A stretch of 8,640 nt of DNA, taken from NCBI GenBank assembly GCA_009936695.1, contig JAACEA010000247.1, positions 1 through 8,640 on the forward strand, read 5' to 3'. The translations under genes were made by a program, and so were the position numbers. Positions 1 through 7,633 of this stretch are shown here, piece by piece; the first letter of the stretch is position 1, and each line of letters starts with the position of its first letter. The notes under the pieces were generated by a model. The model ran no database searches, had not been told where the DNA came from, and saw only the letters and a program-made list of their open reading frames with translations. This DNA is from Planctomycetia bacterium. Its GTDB lineage: Bacteria > Planctomycetota > Phycisphaerae > Phycisphaerales > SM1A02.

Positions 1-1
1 C

Positions 2-562
2 GACGACCTGAGCGCCGGAACCGACTTCGATCTCGTCGCGCTGAGCATCAACCCCAACGAGGGTCACGAGCTCGCCCGGGTCAAGAAGGAGGGCTACCTC
101 CTCGAATACGCCCGGCCGGGCGCCTCGAGGGGATTCCACTTCCTCACCGGCTCCGCCGAGAACACGAAGGCCCTCGCCGATGCGGTGGGATTCCAGTACC
201 GCCTCCAGGACGACGGCGAGTACGCCCATGCGGCGGCCCTCTTCGTCATCACCCCCGATGGTCGGATCTCGCGATATCTCTACGGGGTCCGATACGAACC
301 GGCCACGCTTCGCTTCGCCCTCATGGAGGGCGCCGAAGGCCGGATCGGGTCGACCCTCGAGCGATTCATTCTGTGGTGTCACGTCTACGATCCCGATTCC
401 GGGTCCTACCATCTCCTCGCCTTTCGCGTGATGCAGCTGGGTGGACTCGCGACGGTGTTCGTCATGGTGGTGGGGGTCGGGCTTCTGTGGCTTCGCGATC
501 GGCGAAGAAGCACCGACGTCGGATCCCAGGATCAGATCGCATCCCCGGGGGCGGGTCGATGA
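2..562 (+). CDS. SCO1/SenC family copper chaperone, 3' part
   Basis: This is the C-terminal 186 residues of a SCO-family thioredoxin-fold protein; the start and the copper-binding CxxxC motif lie before the window. SCO proteins deliver copper to, or reduce the cysteines of, the CuA site of cytochrome oxidase subunit II on the outer face of the membrane. Visible family traits are the LVALSINPNE strand, a GFHFLTG segment, and EYAHAAALFVITPDG, whose histidine (codon 227-229) is the expected third copper ligand, followed by GRISRYLYG. A Cys-His pair in the WCHVYDPDSG segment precedes a C-terminal membrane helix (about visible residues 144-165) and a basic tail. A C-terminal anchor of this sort is, as I recall, common in SCO proteins encoded with alternative complex III and caa3 oxidase clusters. 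Its stop overlaps an ATG (ATGA at 559-562), and coxB follows about 100 bp later, so it probably belongs to the cox operon. Confidence 0.9.
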   Translation, partial: DDLSAGTDFDLVALSINPNEGHELARVKKEGYLLEYARPGASRGFHFLTGSAENTKALADAVGFQYRLQDDGEYAHAAALFVITPDGRISRYLYGVRYEPATLRFALMEGAEGRIGSTLERFILWCHVYDPDSGSYHLLAFRVMQLGGLATVFVMVVGVGLLWLRDRRRSTDVGSQDQIASPGAGR

Positions 563-663
563 CCCGTCCCACCGTTTCGTTCCGCCGGTCCTCCCGACCG
601 GTCTCCTCCGCCCGCGTCCGCGACCAGCGTCGACGACCCGGGACCGCTTCGAGCACGTCATGA
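559..663 (+). CDS. Possible 34-codon ORF coupled to sco and coxB
   Basis: A 34-codon reading frame fills the gap between sco and coxB exactly. Its ATG at 559 overlaps the sco stop as ATGA, and its TGA at 661-663 overlaps the coxB ATG at 660 as ATGA. A G-rich stretch (GGGGGCGGG) ends a few bases before its start and could act as a ribosome binding site. The predicted peptide is rich in Arg, Ser and Pro and has no hydrophobic segment or recognisable domain. It may be a translated coupling leader that hands ribosomes from sco to coxB, or simply a chance frame in GC-rich DNA. I recognise no family, and the composition is as expected for non-coding GC-rich sequence, so confidence is low. Confidence 0.2.
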   Translation: MTRPTVSFRRSSRPVSSARVRDQRRRPGTASSTS

Positions 664-1922
664 CCGATCTCACTTCGACCGTCGTCGACATCCTCTCCAG
701 CACCATGCTCGCCATGCAGGACGCGGCCGGAACCGCCGCGCCGGCCATGCAGGAGCCCGCCGCGGCCACCACGACAGCCGCGCCCGCGGGGCAAGTCCGC
801 GAGCTCGGCGGTGACTTCTGGATGCCGCCCGCCGCCAGCACCCTCGCACCCGCCACCGACTTCGCGTTCCACGCGATCACGTGGCTCTCGTACGTCTTCT
901 TCTTCGGAATCACCTTCGCCCTCATCTACCTCACCGTGAAGTTCCGCCAGAGGGGTACGGAAGTGAAGTACGACGCGGGCGCCCCTGTTCACAACACGCC
1001 GCTCGAGGTGGGTTGGACCGTGATTCCGCTGCTGCTGGTGATCGCGATCTTCTTCATGGGCTTCAAGGGATTCCTCGATCTCTCGACGCCGCCGAAGGAC
1101 GCCTACGAGATCAACGTGACCGCCGCCCAGTGGTCCTGGAGCTTCAAGTATCCGAACGGTGCGACCAGCAACGACCTCGTCGTTCCCGCGGGTCAGCCGG
1201 TCAAGCTGGTGATGCGGTCGAACGACGTGCTCCACAGTCTGTACATCCCCGACTTCCGCGTGAAGAAGGACGTCGTTCCGGGCCGCTATTCGTATCTCTG
1301 GTTCCAGGCCGACGAGCCCACCGGCATGGTCCCGGAGGATCAGTCCGCCGACACCGTGGTGGGCCACTACCTCTTCTGCACCGAGTACTGCGGCAAGGAC
1401 CACTCCAACATGAACCGCAAGGTCTTCGTGCTCAACGAGACCGAGTTCAAGGAGTGGGAGGAGACGCAGGCCCGCTGGCTCGACGAGGTCCCCGACGAGG
1501 AGCTCTACTCCATCGCCGGTCCCAAGCTCTTCCTCCGATGCTCGAACTGCCACTCGATCGACGGCACCGCGGGCACCGGCCCCTCCTGGGGCGATCAGAC
1601 CTCCGGCTCGATCGCCGGTCTCGGCACCCTCTGGGAGCGCGTCACTTCGGGCGTCTCGCCGATCGACGGCGGCACCCGTGACGACGGCGGCAGCACGCTC
1701 GCCGACTACATCGGCCCCGGCAAGCTCTACGAGACCCCCGAGGACTACCTCCGTGAATCGATCTACAACCCGGGAGGGCTCCTGATCTCCGGGTACGGAC
1801 CGAACATGCCTCACTTCCGAGGCCAGTTGAGCGATCGCGCCGTCGACGCGCTCATCGGAATGATCAAGAACATCGACCAGTTCGACGCCAAGGGCCGGTT
1901 CATCGGCAACGCACCGGACTGA
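660..1922 (+). CDS. coxB: Cytochrome c oxidase subunit II with fused cytochrome c domain (caa3 type)
   Basis: The 420-residue protein is the electron-entry subunit of the oxidase. An Ala/Pro-rich N-terminal stretch (about residues 20-50) is followed by two membrane helices (about 70-93 and 117-138), then the periplasmic cupredoxin domain with the aromatic segment AAQWSWSFKYPNG (W158, W160). The CuA ligands are complete: H192, then C240, E242, C244, H248 and M251 in the pattern CTEYCGKDHSNM. A C-terminal class I cytochrome c domain follows, with haem motif CSNCH at residues 294-298 and a likely distal ligand M383 in GPNMPHFRG. This fusion defines caa3 oxidases, in which the attached cytochrome passes electrons to CuA. 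ATG 660 was chosen because the frame upstream to the sco stop has no ATG, GTG or TTG. No clear Shine-Dalgarno site or classical signal peptide is seen, so an internal start such as ATG 705 remains possible. It is followed by coxA after 147 bp. Confidence 0.96.
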   Translation: MTDLTSTVVDILSSTMLAMQDAAGTAAPAMQEPAAATTTAAPAGQVRELGGDFWMPPAASTLAPATDFAFHAITWLSYVFFFGITFALIYLTVKFRQRGTEVKYDAGAPVHNTPLEVGWTVIPLLLVIAIFFMGFKGFLDLSTPPKDAYEINVTAAQWSWSFKYPNGATSNDLVVPAGQPVKLVMRSNDVLHSLYIPDFRVKKDVVPGRYSYLWFQADEPTGMVPEDQSADTVVGHYLFCTEYCGKDHSNMNRKVFVLNETEFKEWEETQARWLDEVPDEELYSIAGPKLFLRCSNCHSIDGTAGTGPSWGDQTSGSIAGLGTLWERVTSGVSPIDGGTRDDGGSTLADYIGPGKLYETPEDYLRESIYNPGGLLISGYGPNMPHFRGQLSDRAVDALIGMIKNIDQFDAKGRFIGNAPD

Positions 1923-1937
1923 TCGATTCGCAGACCC

Positions 1938-1956
1938 GCCGGCCGGGGTGGCCGGC
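1938..1956 (+). other. GC-only hairpin in the coxB-coxA spacer
   Basis: GCCGGCC and GGCCGGC form a perfect 7-bp stem around a GGGGT loop, starting 15 nt after the coxB stop. No T-rich run follows (the next bases are TCACATCCC), so it does not look like an intrinsic terminator. It could be a pause, an attenuator or a 3'-end stabiliser for the sco-coxB part of the message. A stem of this size can also arise by chance in DNA this GC-rich. Confidence 0.35.
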
Positions 1957-2030
1957 TCACATCCCAAAGGGTTCCTTCGACGTTCGCGGAACCCGATCCA
2001 GGCACCCCCCTCGATTTCCGAGGCAAGCAC

Positions 2031-2046
2031 GCGATCGACCGATCGC
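2031..2046 (+). promoter_or_regulatory. Perfect inverted repeat 23 nt before coxA
   Basis: GCGATCG-AC-CGATCGC is a perfect 7+7 inverted repeat with a 2-nt centre; as RNA it would fold as a 6-bp stem with a GACC tetraloop. It ends 23 nt before the coxA ATG. It may be an operator for a dimeric regulator or an mRNA element near the ribosome entry site. Similar hairpins end 23 nt before coxC and 21 nt before the second subunit III gene, which is the main reason to record it. Function is inferred from position only. Confidence 0.35.
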
Positions 2047-2069
2047 CTCACTCGCAGCAGAGACTCGTC

Positions 2070-3773
<1,704 letters not shown>

Positions 3774-3819
3774 TTCCCATCGCGGCCGGATCGCGGTCGC
3801 TTCGCTCTTCGCCCCCTCC

Positions 3820-3836
3820 GGGGACCACCGGTCCCC
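3820..3836 (+). promoter_or_regulatory. Perfect hairpin 23 nt before coxC
   Basis: GGGGACC-ACC-GGTCCCC is a perfect 7-bp stem with a 3-nt loop in the 86-bp coxA-coxC spacer. It ends 23 nt before the coxC ATG, the same distance as the inverted repeat before coxA. No T-run follows, so intrinsic termination is unlikely. It could block 3' decay, mark a processing site, or tune ribosome loading on coxC; which of these cannot be told from sequence. Confidence 0.4.
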
Positions 3837-3859
3837 ATACGCCCATCGGAGCCCACCGG

Positions 3860-4822
3860 ATGACTTCCATCCAGGCCAATCCCTCGGATCACGCCGACGA
3901 CCACGATCATGACGATCACGGTCACGACCACGATCCGAACCTCGCCCACCATTTCGAGTCCATGGAACAGCAGATGGACTCGGGCAAGCTGGGCATGTGG
4001 CTGTTCCTCGCCACCGAGGTCCTGTTCTTCGGTGGTCTGTTCGCCGCCTATGCGGTGCTGCGAGCGCGGAACCCCGAGGTCTTCTCCTACGCGAGTCAAT
4101 ACCTCGACACGGTGATGGGCGGGATCAACACCTGCGTGCTGATCCTCTCGAGTCTGACCATGGCCCTCGCGGTCCGGTTCGCCCAGCAGGGGCGGAAGGG
4201 ACTGCTCGTGCTCTGCCTCTGGCTCACCATGGGCGGGGCGGTCGGCTTCCTCGTGATCAAGTACTTCGAGTACTCCCACAAGATCCACGACCATCTGGTC
4301 TGGGGCGGGACGTTCTACGAGCCGGTCGACGAGTCGCAGAAGCTCCTGCTCGCCACGCCCGAGGAAGCGCTCGACACCCCGCTGGTCGACGGCCCTCGCG
4401 AGGCGAACGCCGCCGAGGCACGGGGCATCGCCATGTCCCAGATCGTGAACATGCCCGAAGAGGCCGCCTCCAGCGTGAAGACCGCCGCCCTCGGGCCCGC
4501 GGGACTCTCCGCGGGACCGGCCGCCGCCGAGGCGGCGATCGAGGAGAAGGAGAGCGACGGGCATTCCGGCGCCGGCCACCTCGCCGATCCGGAGATGCCG
4601 GTCGGAACGCATCTCTTCTTCGGAATCTACTTCTGCATGACCGGCCTCCACGGCATCCACGTCGTCATCGGCATGGGCGTGATCGGCTGGTTGATCTGGC
4701 GATCGCAACGAGGGGACTTCGGTCCGAAGTACAACACTCCGGTCGACCTCGGTGGCCTCTACTGGCACATCGTCGACCTGATCTGGATCTTCCTGTTCCC
4801 GTTGTTCTATCTGATTCACTGA
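3860..4822 (+). CDS. coxC: Cytochrome c oxidase subunit III
   Basis: This 320-residue protein is a subunit III of the five-helix bacterial form, a structural subunit that supports proton uptake and stability of CoxA. Helices lie at about 44-66, 85-106, 113-136, 250-278 and 298-319. Family marks are KLGMWLFLATEVLFF with the conserved membrane glutamate E53, KYFEYSHK (E137), TGLHGIHV (H264, H267) and LYWHIVDLIW (H303, D306). Two features are unusual. The N-terminus has eight His and eight Asp between residues 10 and 31. Between helices 3 and 4 there is a hydrophilic, Ala/Glu-rich insertion of about 100 residues (about 145-248), which explains the excess over the usual ~200-residue size of five-helix forms. 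ATG 3860 is the first ATG in this frame after the coxA stop and keeps the His-rich tail; a later start at M35 or M39 would remove it. No strong Shine-Dalgarno site is seen. Confidence 0.95.
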   Translation: MTSIQANPSDHADDHDHDDHGHDHDPNLAHHFESMEQQMDSGKLGMWLFLATEVLFFGGLFAAYAVLRARNPEVFSYASQYLDTVMGGINTCVLILSSLTMALAVRFAQQGRKGLLVLCLWLTMGGAVGFLVIKYFEYSHKIHDHLVWGGTFYEPVDESQKLLLATPEEALDTPLVDGPREANAAEARGIAMSQIVNMPEEAASSVKTAALGPAGLSAGPAAAEAAIEEKESDGHSGAGHLADPEMPVGTHLFFGIYFCMTGLHGIHVVIGMGVIGWLIWRSQRGDFGPKYNTPVDLGGLYWHIVDLIWIFLFPLFYLIH

Positions 4823-4838
4823 ACCGGGCCCGGCCGGC

Positions 4839-4883
4839 GCGTTCCCGATCCACGCGTTTCCGTTCCACGCGTTTCCGATCCAC
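4839..4883 (+). repeat. Three tandem 15-bp repeats in the coxC-subunit IV spacer
   Basis: Three head-to-tail copies of the 15-mer GCGTTTCCGATCCAC lie at 4839-4853, 4854-4868 and 4869-4883. Copy 1 has C for T at position 6 and copy 2 has T for A at position 10; copy 3 matches the consensus. They fill half of the 91-bp spacer and end 30 nt before the next ATG. The spacer also holds the palindrome CCGGGCCCGG at 4824-4833. The array could be a slippage product or a small set of binding sites; no role is known to me. Confidence 0.85.
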
Positions 4884-4913
4884 AAGTTCGAAGCACCCCG
4901 AGAGTTCAAAACC

Positions 4914-5339
4914 ATGGCGCACGACACCACCGCAGCCCACTCGACTCAGGAAGACCACGACGATCACGGCCTCGGCCACATCGTGAGCTACGGAACCCTC
5001 TTCGGCGTCGGCTTCGCGTTGCTGGTGATGACGGTCGTCACCGTCGCGGTCCGGTACGTCGATGCAGGCGAATTGAACATGCCGATCGCCCTCGGCATCG
5101 CCGGCGTGAAGGCGACGCTGGTCGCGCTCTACTTCATGCATCTCCGCTGGGACCGGCCGTTCAACGCCCTGGTGCTCGTCGGTTCGATGGCGTTCGTGGT
5201 CCTCTTGATGATCTTCGTCCTGATGGACAGCGCCCAGTACGCCCCGCAGGTCTTCAAGGGCAACTCGCCCAAGGTCCAGGAAGTCCTCACCATCGACGCG
5301 CCGGGCGCACCGATCGCCGAGCAGTCCCAGCTTCCCTGA
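4914..5339 (+). CDS. Cytochrome c oxidase subunit IV (prokaryotic COX4/CyoD-like)
   Basis: The 141-residue protein has three membrane helices (about 24-47, 55-76, 83-104) and the segment VKATLVALYFMHLRWD (66-80), typical of the bacterial subunit IV family (COX4_pro, related to CyoD/CtaF). This small subunit packs against CoxA and CoxC and stabilises the metal centre; it has no catalytic residues. The N-terminal tail is acidic and His-rich (H3, H9, H15, H18, H22), resembling the tail of the neighbouring CoxC. The C-terminal 35 residues are soluble. The start at ATG 4914 follows CGAGAG about 8 nt upstream, a weak ribosome binding site. Position between the two subunit III genes supports the assignment. 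Confidence 0.92.
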   Translation: MAHDTTAAHSTQEDHDDHGLGHIVSYGTLFGVGFALLVMTVVTVAVRYVDAGELNMPIALGIAGVKATLVALYFMHLRWDRPFNALVLVGSMAFVVLLMIFVLMDSAQYAPQVFKGNSPKVQEVLTIDAPGAPIAEQSQLP

Positions 5340-5367
5340 TCGCCCCGGGGTGTCCCGGCGATCGCCT

Positions 5368-5390
5368 CGATGCGAGGGAGGCTCGCATCG
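5368..5390 (+). other. 9-bp hairpin with GGAGG loop after subunit IV gene
   Basis: CGATGCGAG and CTCGCATCG form a perfect 9-bp stem closing a 5-nt loop GGAGG, beginning 28 nt after the subunit IV stop. A G-T pair can extend it. There is no T-run, so it does not look like an intrinsic terminator. The loop is a perfect Shine-Dalgarno core, but no ATG, GTG or TTG follows at a useful distance. It sits just before a second hairpin (5398-5416), giving a double-hairpin spacer ahead of the next gene. Of the spacer stems in the operon this is the least likely to arise by chance. Confidence 0.5.
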
Positions 5391-5397
5391 GATACGG

Positions 5398-5416
5398 CGC
5401 GACGCGAGGCGTCGCG
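5398..5416 (+). promoter_or_regulatory. 8-bp hairpin 21 nt before the second subunit III gene
   Basis: CGCGACGC-GAG-GCGTCGCG is a perfect 8-bp stem with a 3-nt loop. It ends 21 nt before ATG 5438, close to the 23-nt spacing seen before coxA and coxC. It lies 7 nt after the previous hairpin. It is a candidate mRNA processing, stability or translation element; no T-run is present. Confidence 0.4.
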
Positions 5417-5437
5417 TCGTTCGATCCGGGTTGACCC

Positions 5438-6037
5438 ATGGCCAACATCGTCTCTCCATTCGAGGATCCGGAACGCCGGCTGTCCGCCGGTCGCTTCGGC
5501 ATGCTGATCTTCATCGCCTCGCTGGCGATGATCTTCGCGGCGGCGATCCTCGGATTTCTCGTGGTCAGGCTCGAGGACGATGGGAGCTGGCCGCCGCCCG
5601 GGATGCCGGCGCTTCCCGGGTCGCTTCTTCTCAGCACCCTGATCCTGGTCGCCTCGAGCATCACGTTCCTCCGGGCGACGAACGACCTTCGACGTGACGA
5701 CGGGCCCGGTCTGATCCGGTGGCTGACCGCGACGCTGGTGCTCGCACTCGGTTTTCTCGCGGTGCAGACCTTCGCGTGGTGGGATCTGGTGGGCCGTGGA
5801 ATGGACTTCTCCCGCCACCTGTACGCGTGGACCTTCTACTTTCTCACCGGACTGCATGCGGTGCACGTGCTCGGTGGCGTGATTCCGCTGTGGATCGTGA
5901 CGCAGCGGGTCCGCCGCGGTGATCGCTCGGCGTCGGTCCGACGCGGCGTGGTGTACACCGCCATGTACTGGCATTTCGTCGACGTCGCGTGGCTGGTGCT
6001 CTACCTCACGCTCGTCGCGGGAACGCTCGGTGGCTGA
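5438..6037 (+). CDS. Divergent second subunit III-like protein (COX3 family)
   Basis: The 199-residue protein has five membrane helices (about 20-43, 60-78, 93-117, 127-155, 174-195) and clear COX3 family segments: RFGMLIFIAS near the N-terminus, YFLTGLHAVHVLGG (H140, H143) and MYWHFVDVAWLVLY (H179, D182). It is therefore a paralogue of the CoxC encoded two genes upstream. It differs at the functional positions. Where CoxC has E53 in LATEVLFF this protein has L29, and where CoxC has E137 in YFEY it has A113 in TFAWW. It also lacks the His-rich tail and the long insertion. It is probably an extra structural subunit or an assembly factor of the same oxidase; a pure assembly role cannot be excluded. 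Start at ATG 5438 has no evident Shine-Dalgarno site but gives a full-length first helix. It is the last gene of the operon. Confidence 0.88.
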   Translation: MANIVSPFEDPERRLSAGRFGMLIFIASLAMIFAAAILGFLVVRLEDDGSWPPPGMPALPGSLLLSTLILVASSITFLRATNDLRRDDGPGLIRWLTATLVLALGFLAVQTFAWWDLVGRGMDFSRHLYAWTFYFLTGLHAVHVLGGVIPLWIVTQRVRRGDRSASVRRGVVYTAMYWHFVDVAWLVLYLTLVAGTLGG

Positions 6038-6062
6038 TCCGATCCGGTGACGTGTCCCCTGC
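6038..6062 (+). other. 25-bp convergent junction, no terminator seen
   Basis: The stop codons of the second subunit III gene (+) and ctaA (-) are only 25 bp apart. I find no stem followed by a T-run on either strand here or just inside either gene. Transcripts of the cox operon and ctaA may therefore overlap at their 3' ends, or end by Rho. Confidence 0.5.
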
Positions 6063-7469
6063 TCACGCGCCGACGCCGATGCCCCGTGGTGTCGACGGCG
6101 AGGACGTCCCGGGGAGGATCACTTCGAACCGCCTGACCGCCACCGCGAGCGATGCGGCCGCCGCGAGAAGCAGGGCGCCGTTCGCCTGATGGGCGGAGGT
6201 GGGGATCAGTTCCCACACCGGGATCTCGGGCGACTTCCGGAGGATCGTGGCGAGGAATGCGAGCAGCCCCAGGGTGAACTGGAGACCGACGAGCAGGTTC
6301 ACGGTCCGCCCCAGCGCGGGAACCACCGGAACCCCGAGATCACGGCGAGACTTCGCTCGAAGGCCCGCGACGAACGCGATGGTCACGACGACCACCGAGA
6401 AACCGAGGTGGCCGTGCATGGCCCAGGCGGGGGGGTCCGGCGCGATTCCGCCGTCGACCGCGGGGGTGGCGAAGTGCCGGTAGCAGGCACCAAGGACGAG
6501 CTGGAGGACCAGGGCGACGACCAGGAGCGTCGAGAGCCCCCGGTCCTGCCCGCCGTTCGGCACCGCGATCGCCTCGATCGACGGATCCCGCCAACGGCGG
6601 CTGCTCACCACGGCGAGCGTCGCGAACGCCGCGAAGGTGAGTTGGCCGAACACGCCGTGGGCGACCGCGAAGGTGGTGCTGGGGTCGACCTCGGTCTGGC
6701 TGGTGGTGAATTCACCGGTCACGCGAAGCCCGCCCATCAGTCCCTGGATGCAGACCATGATGAAGACGACGATCGAGAACATCCGGACCGAGGTCCGGCG
6801 GTCGTACCGGAACACCATCACCAGCAGGGTGATCGCGGTGACGCCGACCAGCATTCCGTAGAGCCGGTGGGCATGCTCGTAGAAGATCCCGCCCTTCATC
6901 TCGGAGAGCGGATAGAGCAGCATGTTGTGCCCGAAGGAGTTCGGCCAGTCCGGCACCGCCAGACCGGCCTCCATGCCGGTGACCAGCCCGCCGCTGACGA
7001 TCAGCACGAACACGGTCGCGGCGGCGACGAGCGAGAAGAAGCTGGCCGGGGCGATCGTCATGGCCCGGTCCGGCTGGAAGCCGCGTCGTCCGACCATCGC
7101 GCCGAGTCCGCCGAGCACCCCGGAGGCCACGAACAGTCCGGCGACCCAGAGGAGTCCCGAAACGAGGATGGACCCGTCGTCGCCGCCGCCGAAGAGGCTG
7201 CCGATCACGAGCAGGTTCACGGCGGCACTCACCATGCCCGTCGCGACGCCCGCCCGGATCGTTCCGAGAAGCCGCCCCGCGGCGAATCCCCCGAGGGCCA
7301 GAACGAGCAGTTCCGCCGCGAACACCAGCTCGCCGAGGGCGAATCCGGGCTGCATGAAGGCGATGTACCCGAGTGCCCACATGACCGTGGTCGTGGCGAA
7401 GCCGAGACCGACGATCAGTCCCCGGGCTTCCGAGGGCCCGGTCTGGAGCGATGGGGTCGTATGGGTCAT
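6063..7469 (-). CDS. ctaA: Haem A synthase (COX15/CtaA family) with extra N-terminal helices
   Basis: The protein oxidises the C8 methyl of haem O to the formyl group of haem A, the cofactor of CoxA, in the inner membrane. The core (about residues 145-450) carries GLAVPDWPNSFG, the YEHAHRLYG motif (E198, H201, R202), AHG (H271), MHGHLG (H352/H354) and SAHQANGA (H427), matching the four haem-ligand histidines of the family. It has 468 residues against about 300-350 for usual bacterial CtaA. The excess is an N-terminal block with about four hydrophobic helices (17-39, 44-69, 74-93, 101-127) that I do not recognise. The ATG at 7469 was chosen because AGGA lies about 10 nt upstream; a longer frame reaching back to 7625 would add an Arg-rich, non-membrane stretch overlapping the likely promoter region. 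It is transcribed toward the cox operon and divergently from ctaB. Confidence 0.93.
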   Translation of the reverse strand: MTHTTPSLQTGPSEARGLIVGLGFATTTVMWALGYIAFMQPGFALGELVFAAELLVLALGGFAAGRLLGTIRAGVATGMVSAAVNLLVIGSLFGGGDDGSILVSGLLWVAGLFVASGVLGGLGAMVGRRGFQPDRAMTIAPASFFSLVAAATVFVLIVSGGLVTGMEAGLAVPDWPNSFGHNMLLYPLSEMKGGIFYEHAHRLYGMLVGVTAITLLVMVFRYDRRTSVRMFSIVVFIMVCIQGLMGGLRVTGEFTTSQTEVDPSTTFAVAHGVFGQLTFAAFATLAVVSSRRWRDPSIEAIAVPNGGQDRGLSTLLVVALVLQLVLGACYRHFATPAVDGGIAPDPPAWAMHGHLGFSVVVVTIAFVAGLRAKSRRDLGVPVVPALGRTVNLLVGLQFTLGLLAFLATILRKSPEIPVWELIPTSAHQANGALLLAAAASLAVAVRRFEVILPGTSSPSTPRGIGVGA

Positions 7470-7633
7470 GCGTCGAGTTTCCTGCCGAAGGATGAGCGTG
7501 GTCGGGGGGCCGGACCTGGAGCGGATTCTAGGCCGTCGAGCCTCCTCGATCCGCCCCGAAGGACCGTGAAGTCGGCAACCTCGGGAGAATCCCCGAGCCC
7601 ATGTCCGCGGGACTCGTAGAATCACCGCTCCTC
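7470..7633. promoter_or_regulatory. Divergent ctaA-ctaB promoter region
   Basis: This 164-bp spacer separates the two divergent haem A synthesis genes, so it should hold a promoter for each. Each strand has a TAGAAT hexamer that matches the TATAAT -10 consensus at five of six bases: 7525-7530 on the minus strand, about 56 nt before the ctaA start, and 7617-7622 on the plus strand, 12 nt before the ctaB start. Neither has a convincing TTGACA-like -35 box. The plus-strand element would give an almost leaderless ctaB message. A 6-bp stem, CTCGGG/CCCGAG with a 6-nt loop, lies at 7580-7597. The spacer itself is well supported; the precise promoter positions are guesses. Confidence 0.4.

Noticed and set aside
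1938..1956. Intrinsic terminator after coxB
   Set aside because: The stem is good but no T-run follows, and coxA clearly belongs to the same complex; recorded only as a hairpin.
462..2051. Long open frame on the minus strand opposite coxB
   Set aside because: It is antisense to a gene with full CuA and CxxCH motifs, is very rich in Arg, Glu, Asp, Val and Gly, and has no domain; a typical GC-rich antisense shadow.
5357..5371. Shared GATCGCC-containing words near 2040, 5359 and 6565 as a regulatory motif
   Set aside because: The 6565 copy is inside ctaA coding sequence, and CGATCG-type words are common throughout this GC-rich window; likely chance and codon bias.
6189..7619. Long plus-strand open frame across ctaA
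   Set aside because: It lies opposite the CtaA motifs, is highly charged and repetitive in composition, and shows no membrane or domain signal.
7470..7625. N-terminal extension of CtaA to an ATG at 7625
   Set aside because: The added 52 residues are Arg-rich with no helix or domain, would leave only 8 bp to ctaB, and a ribosome binding site (AGGA) precedes the ATG at 7469.
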